From UBA5069 sp964560495 (GTDB lineage Bacteria > Chloroflexota > Anaerolineae > Caldilineales > Caldilineaceae): a DNA stretch of 64,000 nt. The translations under genes were made by a program, and so were the position numbers. Location of the stretch: the NCBI GenBank assembly GCA_964560495.1, contig CAZLMM010000021.1, forward strand, positions 12,796 through 76,795, read 5' to 3'. The stretch's first letter is position 1. Every line of letters begins with the position of its first letter. Under the pieces are notes generated by a model that was not told where the DNA came from, ran no database searches, and saw only the letters and a list, made by a program, of their open reading frames with translations. Below are positions 17,118-25,555 of this stretch, one piece after another.

Positions 17118-18860
17118 CTAAACGCTCACCGGATACCCCGGCCCCAGAGGAATGCCCAGGAGGAACCAGGCGATGAAAAGCAGCAGCCACGCAACCAGAA
17201 TCACCAGCGCGTAGGGGATCATGAGCGCCACGACCGTGCCAATTCCCGCACCCTTCTGATATCGTTGGGCGACGGTGACAATGAAGGGCAGGTAAACCAT
17301 CAGCGGCGTAAGCACGTTCACGGGCGAGTCGCCGACGCGATAGGCGGCCAGCACCGTCTGCGGCGCCACCCCCAGACGGTCGAAGATGGGGATGAAAACC
17401 GGTGCAAAGATAGCCCATTTGGGCACAACGCCTGGGATGATGAAATCGAGCACGACGATGACCAACGTCATGGCGATAAGCAGCGGCAGCGCGCCGATAT
17501 TGGCTGCCTCCAGGATGTCAGCCATGGCGACAGCCGCCACAGTGGGCATGCGCGAATAGTTGAAATAGGCGATGAACTGGCTGATCATGAGCAACATGAA
17601 GACCAGGCCGGCAAGACCGGCAAAGGTCTTGGTGACGGCGTTGATCACATCGGTGCTGCTCTTGACCGTCTTGGCGCCAAGCCCATAGCAAACGCCTGCC
17701 ACCAGAAAAATCATGGTGATGATAAAAAGCAGGCTATCCATGAAAGGCGTATTGCCGACAATAGCGCCGCTCTCTGGGTCGCGCAGCGGCGCCCCGGGCG
17801 GCGCAGTCAGAAGGGTGACCAGGGCGAGAATTCCCAAGAAGCCAAAGAGCGAATACTTCAGGCCACGATTCTCATCCGCTGACAGAGTGTCCTGTTCCTT
17901 GTTCCCTTCCGACTTAGCAGAGGCGGGCGATTCAGGTTGGAATGCGCCCAGTCGCGGCTCGATCATACGCTCGGTGACCACTGTCGCCACTATGCTGATG
18001 ATCACCGCTGAGGCAGCGGCGAAGAAGTAGTTGGCGACAATCGTGAGGGGCTGCCCACCCGTCAAGCCGATGGCTTCATTGGTGATCTCGGTCAACATGC
18101 TGTCGATAGGTGTGATCAACAAGTTCACCGCAAAGACGCCGGCTACACCAGAAAAAGCCGCGGCCATACCGGCCAGGGGATGGCGACGTAGGCTGAGAAA
18201 AGCGGCTGCGCCCAGCGGAATGAGAATCAGATAGCCAGCGTCGGAGGCGACGCTGGACAACATGCCCACGAAGACGATGATGAAGGTGATCAGGCGGCGG
18301 GGCGCAACCTTGACCAGCTTGCGGATCATGGCCGACATGAAACCGGCTTGCTCGGCTACGCCCGCACCCATCATGGCGATGAAGGTGACAGCCACGACGC
18401 CAAAGTTTTGGAAGTTCGTCACGAACGACGAAAAGAGAAAACGGATGCCATCTGTCGTCAAGAGGCTACGAATGGCGATGGTCTGCTCCTGGATCTCGAA
18501 ATCGGTGTCCGCATAATCATAGCCTTTGGGCGGCGTCTCCTGTTGAACTTGTGTCGTGTCTTCATAGAAGTTCTTCTGCACCTCGATAGGAACAGGCGTG
18601 GCGATGGTTTCGGTCACGCTGACGCCCGCCAGGTAGAGGATGTGGGACAGGACAATGACAAAGATGATCAGATACAAAAACATCATGACCGGATGGGGCA
18701 CCTTGTTGCCCACCCGTTCGACGCCGTCGAGCAAGCGCTGAGTGAATGATTTCTTGCCTGGCGGCGCAGCTTGTGTCGCATCTGCGGGCGCATCCTTGGG
18801 CGCCGATGCTGTTGTGGGCTTTGGCGCAGGTTTTGTCGGCTTCTTGTTTCTGTTCGCCAT
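17118..18860 (-). CDS. AbgT family transporter (p-aminobenzoyl-glutamate / antimetabolite)
   Basis: 580 residues. A polar Lys/Pro/Ala-rich leader of about 45 residues precedes the conserved first helix (Val-Pro-His-Pro-Val-Met-Met-Phe-Leu-Tyr) and about a dozen further membrane segments, with helix-break motifs such as Asp-Phe-Ile-Ile-Pro-Gly-Val-Val-Pro-Lys. Family members import p-aminobenzoyl-glutamate or export sulfonamides. GGAGG lies five bases before the ATG at 18860, which decides the start over an in-frame ATG at 18884. It follows two M20-type peptidase genes, the arrangement expected for uptake and cleavage of an aminoacyl or peptide substrate. Confidence 0.9.
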   Translation of the reverse strand: MANRNKKPTKPAPKPTTASAPKDAPADATQAAPPGKKSFTQRLLDGVERVGNKVPHPVMMFLYLIIFVIVLSHILYLAGVSVTETIATPVPIEVQKNFYEDTTQVQQETPPKGYDYADTDFEIQEQTIAIRSLLTTDGIRFLFSSFVTNFQNFGVVAVTFIAMMGAGVAEQAGFMSAMIRKLVKVAPRRLITFIIVFVGMLSSVASDAGYLILIPLGAAAFLSLRRHPLAGMAAAFSGVAGVFAVNLLITPIDSMLTEITNEAIGLTGGQPLTIVANYFFAAASAVIISIVATVVTERMIEPRLGAFQPESPASAKSEGNKEQDTLSADENRGLKYSLFGFLGILALVTLLTAPPGAPLRDPESGAIVGNTPFMDSLLFIITMIFLVAGVCYGLGAKTVKSSTDVINAVTKTFAGLAGLVFMLLMISQFIAYFNYSRMPTVAAVAMADILEAANIGALPLLIAMTLVIVVLDFIIPGVVPKWAIFAPVFIPIFDRLGVAPQTVLAAYRVGDSPVNVLTPLMVYLPFIVTVAQRYQKGAGIGTVVALMIPYALVILVAWLLLFIAWFLLGIPLGPGYPVSV

Positions 18861-18894
18861 CTTACCTCCAAATTCGAGTTGCAAAAGAGATCAC

Positions 18895-20160
18895 TCATGA
18901 AAAACGCTTGTCAGGATTCCCCCACAACTGCGCCAGCTTGATGCACACCTCGGTTGCCCGGCCCATATCCTGCACGCTGATCCACTCCAGTGGCCCGTGA
19001 ATCTCCTGCATGCCGGTGAAGATGTTGGGCGTCGGTACGCCCAGCTCGGTCAGCCGCGAGCCATCGGTGCCGCCGCGGGTGGGCAGCGAAAAATGATCGA
19101 CGCCCACAGCCTCGCACGCCTTGCGCGCCAGGTCCACCGGGCGCATATCATCCTCTAGCCAGTAGCGCATGTTGCGATATTGGGGCGTGATGGTGCAGGT
19201 GATGTGGGCGCGCGGTTCGCTGGCCTGCACCGCCGCACACACCTTTTGCAACAGATCGCCGTGCGCCGCCAGTCCCTCGCGCTCGAAGTCGCGCAAGATG
19301 ATGTCGAGCGTGACTTTGGCCGCCGAGCCATTCATCGAGACCACGTGAAGAAAGCCCTGACGACCGTCGGTGGTCTCCGGCGTGCGGGTGGCGTGGGGCA
19401 GCGTGTCCACGATCTTGGCAGCCAGATGCACCGCGTTGACCATTTTGTCCTTTGCCCAGCCGGGGTGCACTGAAACGCCCTGCACGATCACCTTGGCTGC
19501 GTCCGCCGAGAAGGTCTCGTAGACGATTTCGCCCAGATGCGCGCCGTCCAGCGTGTAGGCGAACGTAGCCTGCAAGTCTTTGGGCAAGTTGGCGTGAACG
19601 CCGCGCCCGATCTCTTCGTCGGGTGTAAAGCCGATGCGAATGGTTCCATGGGGGATGTCTGGGTGGGCGAGCAGATGCCTGGCCGCAGCCATGATGATAG
19701 CGACGCCCGCTTTGTCGTCCGCGCCCAACAGCGTCGTTCCGCTGGCAGTGACGATGTCTTCGCCCACTTTCCCGGCCAGATAGGGGTAGTCCCTGGGCGA
19801 AAGCGTCAACTCTGGGTCATCAGGAAAGGTGATGTCGCCGCCGTCGTAGCTGCGATGAACCACAGGCTTGACATCTTTGCCGCTAAACTGGGGAGCGGTG
19901 TCCACGTGCGCCAGGAGGGCGATGACAGGCGCGCTCGTCTCCATCGTAGCGGGGAGCGTGGCGAGGAGCGCGCCGTAGTCGGTGAGTGTGACATCCTGCG
20001 CGCCGATCTCCTTGAGTTCCTTCACCAGCAAATTGAGCAAATCGTATTGCTTCTGCGTGCTGGGCGAGCTTTGCGAATTTGGGTCGCTTTCGGTGTCGAT
20101 CTTGACGTAGCGCGTCAAGCGTTCTTCAAGTTCACTGTCGAATTGTGTTCTCATAATCAT
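18895..20160 (-). CDS. pepT: Peptidase T-like tripeptidase (M20B)
   Basis: 421 residues matching aminotripeptidase T. The two-zinc site is visible: Leu-Ala-His-Val-Asp-Thr (His and catalytic Asp), Gly-Ala-Asp-Asp-Lys-Ala-Gly (bridging Asp), and Thr-Pro-Asp-Glu-Glu-Ile-Gly-Arg-Gly (catalytic Glu and ligand Glu), with a terminal-ligand His in the last third. It releases the N-terminal residue from tripeptides in the cytosol. Only two bases separate it from the upstream M20 dipeptidase gene, and a second in-frame ATG at 20154 is an alternative start. Confidence 0.92.
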   Translation of the reverse strand: MIMRTQFDSELEERLTRYVKIDTESDPNSQSSPSTQKQYDLLNLLVKELKEIGAQDVTLTDYGALLATLPATMETSAPVIALLAHVDTAPQFSGKDVKPVVHRSYDGGDITFPDDPELTLSPRDYPYLAGKVGEDIVTASGTTLLGADDKAGVAIIMAAARHLLAHPDIPHGTIRIGFTPDEEIGRGVHANLPKDLQATFAYTLDGAHLGEIVYETFSADAAKVIVQGVSVHPGWAKDKMVNAVHLAAKIVDTLPHATRTPETTDGRQGFLHVVSMNGSAAKVTLDIILRDFEREGLAAHGDLLQKVCAAVQASEPRAHITCTITPQYRNMRYWLEDDMRPVDLARKACEAVGVDHFSLPTRGGTDGSRLTELGVPTPNIFTGMQEIHGPLEWISVQDMGRATEVCIKLAQLWGNPDKRFS

Positions 20161-20162
20161 CT

Positions 20163-21554
20163 TTACCTTTGGGGCAATTGGGCCAATTCTTCCAGATAAA
20201 CGATAGCTGTCTCGACGCCTCGTTGGAACATCTCGATGCTGTAGTGCTCGTTGGGCGAATGGAGACCATCGGTGTCCAGTCCATACCCCATCATGACCAC
20301 CGGCATTCCCATCAGGTCATAAATGTCGGCGACTACTGGAATGCTGCCCCCGCCGCGGGTGAAGATGGCCGGATGTCCCCAGCCTTGTTCATACGCGCGG
20401 GTTGCGGCCTGCATCTCAGGCAGGTCGAAGGGGATGAGCGCCGGCTTGCCGGTGGTGAGCAAGCGCACCTGCACCCTGACCGTGGACGGCGTAATCGCCT
20501 CGATGTACTCTTTCAGCCGCTGATAGATGACGTGAGGGTCCTGATTGCCCACCAGTCGCGAGCTGAGCTTGGCGCCAGCTTTCTGCGGGATGATCGTCTT
20601 GGGACCGGGGCCGGAGTAGCCGCTCCACATGCCGTTGATGTCCAGGGTGGGCCGGGCAGAAACGCGCTCGCGGATGGTGTAGCGGGCGTCGCCCCACACT
20701 GCCGGCACGCCGGTGGCCTCCTTGAATTGCTCGTGGGACAAGGGATTGCGGGCGATCATGGCGCGTTCTTCTTCGCTGAGCGCCACGACCTCATCATAGA
20801 ACCCTGGAACGGCGATGGTGTTGTCAGAGTTGTATAGCTTACTCAGGATTTCCACCAACGCCAACGCCGGATTGTGCGTTGCGCCGCCCCAGAAGCCGCT
20901 GTGTAGATCTTCTTTCGGCCCCTCGACCTCCACTTCGATGTAGGTCATGCCGCGCAGACTGTGGGTGATGGCCGGCTCCTCGATGACGCGCATGGACGAG
21001 TCGCTGATGACACAGACATCGGCGCGCAACAACTCCAGGTGTTCCTTGATGAAAGGCAGCAGGTTGGGCGACGAAACTTCCTCTTCGCCCTCCAACAGAA
21101 ACTTGACATTCACAGGCGCGGCGCCGCTCGTCTTAAGATACGATTCCAATGCCTTGACGTGGATGAAAAGCTGCCCCTTGTCATCGGTGGCGCCCCGTGC
21201 GTAGATTTTGCCGTCCTTCACCACCGGCTCGAAGGGCGGGGTATGCCAGCCGTCCGTCATCTCGGCCGGCACTACATCGTAATGACCGTAAACCAGCACG
21301 GTCAGCTTGTCTGGCCCGGCGCCCATCCACTCGCCATAGACGACCGGATGGCCCGCGGTTGGCATGACCTGGACGTTGTTCAGACCAAGCCCGGCCATGT
21401 GCGCCGCCAGCCATTCAGCCATACGGCGGATATCACCAGCATGGCCTGGATCGCCGCTCAGGCTGGGGATGCGGAGCATCTCGAAAAGCTCGCCCAGAAA
21501 TCTATCGCCATTGGTGCGGGAATAGGTGCGTGCGGCATCGCTCGCTTGCGTCAT
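20163..21554 (-). CDS. M20/M25/M40 family dipeptidase
   Basis: 463 residues, zinc-dependent carnosinase/CNDP-like dipeptidase. Metal motifs: Val-Tyr-Gly-His-Tyr-Asp-Val-Val-Pro (about residue 90), Gly-Ala-Thr-Asp-Asp-Lys-Gly-Gln (about 122), Leu-Glu-Gly-Glu-Glu-Glu-Val-Ser-Ser (about 157) and the later dimerisation (lid) domain. It acts on dipeptides in the cytoplasm. First gene of the dipeptidase-pepT-abgT run on the minus strand. The nearest upstream structure is a family D hairpin at 21596-21625. Confidence 0.92.
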   Translation of the reverse strand: MTQASDAARTYSRTNGDRFLGELFEMLRIPSLSGDPGHAGDIRRMAEWLAAHMAGLGLNNVQVMPTAGHPVVYGEWMGAGPDKLTVLVYGHYDVVPAEMTDGWHTPPFEPVVKDGKIYARGATDDKGQLFIHVKALESYLKTSGAAPVNVKFLLEGEEEVSSPNLLPFIKEHLELLRADVCVISDSSMRVIEEPAITHSLRGMTYIEVEVEGPKEDLHSGFWGGATHNPALALVEILSKLYNSDNTIAVPGFYDEVVALSEEERAMIARNPLSHEQFKEATGVPAVWGDARYTIRERVSARPTLDINGMWSGYSGPGPKTIIPQKAGAKLSSRLVGNQDPHVIYQRLKEYIEAITPSTVRVQVRLLTTGKPALIPFDLPEMQAATRAYEQGWGHPAIFTRGGGSIPVVADIYDLMGMPVVMMGYGLDTDGLHSPNEHYSIEMFQRGVETAIVYLEELAQLPQR

Positions 21555-21595
21555 GGGTTCTCCTCTTACATCATTATTTCAACGCGACCGGTTTT

Positions 21596-21625
21596 GAATA
21601 GGGTGCATGCAGAGTCACCCAATTC
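21596..21625. repeat. Family D hairpin (copy 3)
   Basis: GAATAGGGTG (21596-21605) and CACCCAATTC (21616-21625) pair at 9 of 10 positions around a 10-base loop. It lies 10 bases past the stop of the minus-strand MFS gene, where a terminator would be expected. Confidence 0.55.
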
Positions 21626-21635
21626 AGGCAATTTC

Positions 21636-23300
21636 TCACGCTCTAACGGCTGCGCCTCCAGGCGGATGGTCTCTGGTTAGTTCATCGACGGAGAGTTCAC
21701 CCGGCGTATATTTGGGCAGCTTGAGCGCTGGGAAGATCGCCAAGAGTGAGATGGCTGCCAGCAACAGGAAGGTGGCCCGCAACGCGCGCAAACGCGCATC
21801 CGCATTGATACTCACCGCTTCGTTCACTTCTTCGGGCGTCACCGATGTTTGGCTCAAAATCGTTTCGAGTTGGTCGTTGCTGATGAAATCGATCTTGTCG
21901 AAATTGATCTCCCGCTTAAGCGCAGGAGGCAGGTTCGACGCAGTGAAGGCCGCTGTGATCAGGAAGCTCAGAACGCCCACCGCCACCACACTGGAAAAAG
22001 CCGCGCCCAAAGCCGACGACACATTGTTGACCACGCCGCGCAGCGCGCCCACGTCGCCGGCCAGTTCTTTTGGAGATGCGGAAACCAGTACGTTGAAAAG
22101 CAGGGTCAATGTCGTCCCTTCCCCAATGCCAACGAGTATCAGCCCCACAATGACAGAAAAGGTGCTCCATTCGTTGCTCACCGTCAGGGCGAGCAGGCAC
22201 ATGCCCACCGTGATTAAGAGAAAAGAGATCAGACCGAGTCTGCGCGGAGACAATCGGTCATAGAGCCGCACCGAAAAGATGGCTGCCAGCGCTACGGCGA
22301 TGGCGTATGGGATGATTGCGATCGAGGTGAAGAAGGGGGTTTGATTTTGTACAATCTGGATGTAGAGCGGAATCAGAAAAGTCACTGCTGGCCCAAGACC
22401 ACCAGCCACGAGAAACGCATACACGGCGTTGCGTTCTTCGGATGAATCCAACACCTCCAAGGCCAACAACGGCGTCTTGTTGACCGCCACGCGTTTATTG
22501 CTCCAGGCAAAGAACGCCTGACCGAAGACAATGCCCAACAGGAGCATGAAGGGTACGGGCGACAGGCCCAAAATGGAGAAGGGCGCCGCAGGTTTCGCCA
22601 GGACTGCTCCCCAATTGTTCAGATTATTGAAACCGAAGAGAATCAGAGCAAGCGACATGGCAGAAAGCACCACGCCGACAAAGTCGATCTGGATGCCCTG
22701 CTGACGCGGCACCTGTTTCATGCGGAAACTGAGAAAGAAAACGGTAATCGAGATCAGGAAGATCAGCCCAAACGAATAGCGCCAGCTCAGGGCTGTTGCG
22801 ATGAAGCCGGCGACGATAAAGGTCAGTCCACTGGCGACTGCGGGAATGCTGGCCAGGATGCCCAGCGACTGCTCCTGTTGGCGTCCATGATAGTTGGCCG
22901 CGATCATCACCACGAGCGTCGGCACCAACGCGGCCGCAGCAACGCCGGCAATCGCCTGGGCAAGATTCATCATGCTGTCATTGACACTGACCGCCATCAA
23001 GGCCATTGCTGCGCCGTGGGCCAGCGCGCTGATCTGAAAGACCAGGCGTTCGCCAAACAATTTGCCGATCTTGGCGCCCAGCATGACGAAAGCAGCGACG
23101 AAGAGCGAATACAAGACGAGCGCCGTCGCCACTGAAGTTGCCGGCGCGTTAAGGTCTTCGGTAATTGGCCCCAATGAGACTGGCAATGCATTGACGTTGA
23201 TGCCCATTTGCAACTGCGCCAGCACAATGATCGCCAGCGGCGCCCAGGAAGCTTTGATGACTGCTTGCATAGAACTCGATGCGGTGGGTTTGGTCGCCAT
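21636..23300 (-). CDS. MFS transporter, DHA2-like (14-helix drug efflux type)
   Basis: 554 residues with about 14 hydrophobic segments and the MFS loop motif after helix 2 (Gly-Ala-Lys-Ile-Gly-Lys-Leu-Phe-Gly-Glu-Arg). Length and helix count suit the DHA2 (EmrB/QacA-like) proton-drug antiporters; substrate unknown. The segment of about 80 polar residues between the last helices (Ser-Asn-Leu-Pro-Pro-Ala-Leu-Lys onward) is an extra loop. It starts with ATG at 23300; no regulator gene is adjacent. The upstream region 23301-23544 holds two family A repeats and no gene. Confidence 0.85.
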   Translation of the reverse strand: MATKPTASSSMQAVIKASWAPLAIIVLAQLQMGINVNALPVSLGPITEDLNAPATSVATALVLYSLFVAAFVMLGAKIGKLFGERLVFQISALAHGAAMALMAVSVNDSMMNLAQAIAGVAAAALVPTLVVMIAANYHGRQQEQSLGILASIPAVASGLTFIVAGFIATALSWRYSFGLIFLISITVFFLSFRMKQVPRQQGIQIDFVGVVLSAMSLALILFGFNNLNNWGAVLAKPAAPFSILGLSPVPFMLLLGIVFGQAFFAWSNKRVAVNKTPLLALEVLDSSEERNAVYAFLVAGGLGPAVTFLIPLYIQIVQNQTPFFTSIAIIPYAIAVALAAIFSVRLYDRLSPRRLGLISFLLITVGMCLLALTVSNEWSTFSVIVGLILVGIGEGTTLTLLFNVLVSASPKELAGDVGALRGVVNNVSSALGAAFSSVVAVGVLSFLITAAFTASNLPPALKREINFDKIDFISNDQLETILSQTSVTPEEVNEAVSINADARLRALRATFLLLAAISLLAIFPALKLPKYTPGELSVDELTRDHPPGGAAVRA

Positions 23301-23362
23301 ACCTGGCCTCGACTGTGATTTGATGGAACCAGAAAATGGGAGCTATGGGTTGAGTGCAACAA

Positions 23363-23418
23363 CTCGAACGGCGGCGGAATCACTTGTCTATGACTGTGAA
23401 CTCCTACCGCCGCTCAAG
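23363..23418. repeat. Family A palindromic repeat (copy 2)
   Basis: CTCGAACGGCGG (23363-23374) and CCGCCGCTCAAG (23407-23418) pair at 10 of 12 positions around a 32-base spacer. The flanking CAAATTTG further right is shared with copy 1. Intergenic between the MFS start and the META-protein end. Confidence 0.65.
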
Positions 23419-23472
23419 CGCCAACGACGCGGTCGCCCAAATTTGTTGGGCGCATTTAAGCTGTAGAGAGAA

Positions 23473-23521
23473 TGAACGGCGGGGCGGCGGCTTGCCTTGG
23501 AGTACCCCCCACCGCCGTTCA
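23473..23521. repeat. Family A palindromic repeat (copy 3)
   Basis: TGAACGGCGG (23473-23482) and CCGCCGTTCA (23512-23521) are perfect arms around a 29-base spacer. It follows copy 2 by about 55 bases and ends 23 bases from the stop of the minus-strand META protein, so it may also serve as that gene's terminator. Confidence 0.65.
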
Positions 23522-23544
23522 AGACCTACCACGTGGTCACGGAT

Positions 23545-25269
23545 CTACTGTAATCGAGTGAAAACGACCGCCAGCGCGCCGTCTCCCCGGCGCAACTCCA
23601 GGCGGCTGCCGTCGAAGCGGAAGGTAGCCGCTGATTGAAGCGCAGCTATGTATTGCTGCTCCTGCTCCATGACGCCAGCCGGGTCTGCGCAGGCCATCAT
23701 GCTCGTCACCAGCCCGCTGATAGAGATGTTGCCGCCGCTCACCCAATAGGAGCCAGAGAAGGTGTTACAGCCGGCGTTGCCGCTGATGCGGTCGCCCTGG
23801 AACATGGCCGTCAGCGTCGTGCCAATCAGTGGGCTGACCACAGCGCCCTGACCATTGTTATAGCTCGTCACCTGCCAGTTGGTGTTATTCAGAGGATTCT
23901 GCGGCGCAGCCGGAACGACGGTAACTGTGACCTGACGGAATGTGACCGAGCCATCGCGCAGCAGTACGCGCATCTCATAGGTCGTCGTCACCGGCGGGCA
24001 CACCTGCTGCGAACCCTGGCCCACCTGGGGGAACTGCTGATATGGCTGCCCCTGGGGATAGACCCAGACCGCTTGAACGTTCTCCACAGACCATTGAAGA
24101 GTGGAGCATTGCCCTTGATTGATGGTTGTTGGGTTGGCGCTGAAAGAGATCTGCGCAGTTGGTGTGGCTGTCGGTTGAGGAACCGGCGTCGGCGTCGGCG
24201 CGGGCGTGGGTACGATGACGACCGGCGGCGGCGGGGAAGCGATGATGGGTACGTCCTCCGCGTTGCTTGCCGCGACGAAATCAGCCGAGACCCAACCCAT
24301 GCCGCCCGGCGCTGAAGGCACGGCAACGACCCACCATTGACTATCTGCGCTACGACCGATGATCTCTCCGGTGGCGCCAAAGGGGGCAACACCCAACGTC
24401 GGGAAGTTTGTGCCCGGCCCTGTGCGCACGTTGACGCCATTAGGCGCAGTCACGCGGCCGGTGGGAACAGCGGGTTCTGGCTCTGGGATGGACACTTCGA
24501 TCTGGCGCACCATTTGGACGGCGATGGCGTCGTCAGCGTTGCGCAGCTCGATGAAGTCGCCTTCCACTGTATAGGTTTCGGCGCTCTCCAAGGCAGCAAA
24601 GAACTCCGTCTCTTGCTCCATGACGCCAGCCGGCGTGGAACAAGTGCGTCGGGTGGCGCCCACGCCGCTGATCTCGATTGCACCGTTGGCTGCCTGGATG
24701 CTGGCAAAGAAGTCATTGCAGCCGGCGTTACCCGAAATCAGGCTCTCGTCGTTGATGTTGATGATGATGTCGGCGCCGAGGAGTGGGCTGACAACCGCTT
24801 CGCGACCGTTGTTGTAGCCGGTCACCAGCCAGGTCGTGTCGGCCAGATCTTCCCTGGCTGCCACATACGTGGCAAGCACCTGATTGCCTTCCAGCAGGAT
24901 AAGCTGGCTGCCCCGCACCTGGTATCTGTTGGCAGCGTCCAGGGCGGTCATGTACTCATTTGCCTGGTTTGTCACCGCTTCGGTGCAGGCCATCATGGTT
25001 GACGCAACCGGCGTCGCGATGGTAATGGTTGACTTGCTGGCAGTGAAAGTGGTGGTGAAGCGGTTGCAGCCGTCGCTGCCGCTGACAGCGTCATCTTCGC
25101 CAAAGACGAGGGTCAGTGTCGTGCCTGACAACGGCAATTGGCCGCCCAACGCGCTGAGCACCCAGCTCGTGCCGTTGAGAGGCGAGGTCGCAGCCAACGC
25201 CGACGGATGCTCGGCAAAGAGGAAGAGACTGAATAGGATCAAAATCGCGCGTAACGTTGTCGTTCTCAT
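23545..25269 (-). CDS. Secreted protein with three META domains, an SH3b domain and an Ig-like segment
   Basis: 574 residues. Signal peptide about residues 1-27. The order is META (HslJ-like) about 30-140, META about 142-260, bacterial SH3 about 278-335 (Gly-Val-Asn-Val-Arg-Thr-Gly-Pro-Gly-Thr-Asn-Phe-Pro), a Pro/Thr linker about 345-375, an Ig-like stretch about 378-455, and a third META about 465-574. Each META has the Gly-Asn-Ala-Gly-Cys-Asn or Gly-Ser-Asp-Gly-Cys-Asn core and a later Met-Ala-Cys or Arg-Thr-Cys, so disulfides are likely. The ATG at 25269 follows AGGGAGCT. META proteins are linked to heat and antibiotic resistance in enterics, but three in one chain suggest a surface binding role. 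Expected outside the cytoplasmic membrane. Confidence 0.85.
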   Translation of the reverse strand: MRTTTLRAILILFSLFLFAEHPSALAATSPLNGTSWVLSALGGQLPLSGTTLTLVFGEDDAVSGSDGCNRFTTTFTASKSTITIATPVASTMMACTEAVTNQANEYMTALDAANRYQVRGSQLILLEGNQVLATYVAAREDLADTTWLVTGYNNGREAVVSPLLGADIIININDESLISGNAGCNDFFASIQAANGAIEISGVGATRRTCSTPAGVMEQETEFFAALESAETYTVEGDFIELRNADDAIAVQMVRQIEVSIPEPEPAVPTGRVTAPNGVNVRTGPGTNFPTLGVAPFGATGEIIGRSADSQWWVVAVPSAPGGMGWVSADFVAASNAEDVPIIASPPPPVVIVPTPAPTPTPVPQPTATPTAQISFSANPTTINQGQCSTLQWSVENVQAVWVYPQGQPYQQFPQVGQGSQQVCPPVTTTYEMRVLLRDGSVTFRQVTVTVVPAAPQNPLNNTNWQVTSYNNGQGAVVSPLIGTTLTAMFQGDRISGNAGCNTFSGSYWVSGGNISISGLVTSMMACADPAGVMEQEQQYIAALQSAATFRFDGSRLELRRGDGALAVVFTRLQ

Positions 25270-25347
25270 GTGAAGCTCCCTTTTTTTATCTGTGATTCTG
25301 CTCAATGACGTTCGATTTGCCCGGAAACGTACTCGCGGATAATAGCC

Positions 25348-25362
25348 CCTGATGTCATCAGG
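25348..25362. promoter_or_regulatory. Operator-like palindrome upstream of the META protein
   Basis: CCTGATGTCATCAGG is a perfect 7-bp inverted repeat around one base. On the minus strand a TATTAT box (25344-25339) lies just downstream, so the palindrome falls in the -35/-10 region of a candidate promoter about 70 bases before the start at 25269. The rest of the 286-base gap 25270-25555 shows no gene. Confidence 0.35.
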
Positions 25363-25555
25363 CAATAAACTTGCGCTGTAAATAGTCTTGTTGGCGAGCA
25401 AAGAAGATGCAAACATTGGATGTTTATCATGCAGTCACTTCACGTAGGCAGGTTAATCACTGACGCGCCTTACAAAGAGTAACTCATCGCGTCAGATTTG
25501 GTCAAATAGCCCTTTGCGCTGCTTGCCTTGCCCTGACGTTTTCTTTAGCGCCAAA

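Noticed and set aside
14287..23521. Reading the palindromic repeats as a CRISPR array
   Set aside because: Copies are far apart, differ in sequence and have no regular spacers or cas genes.
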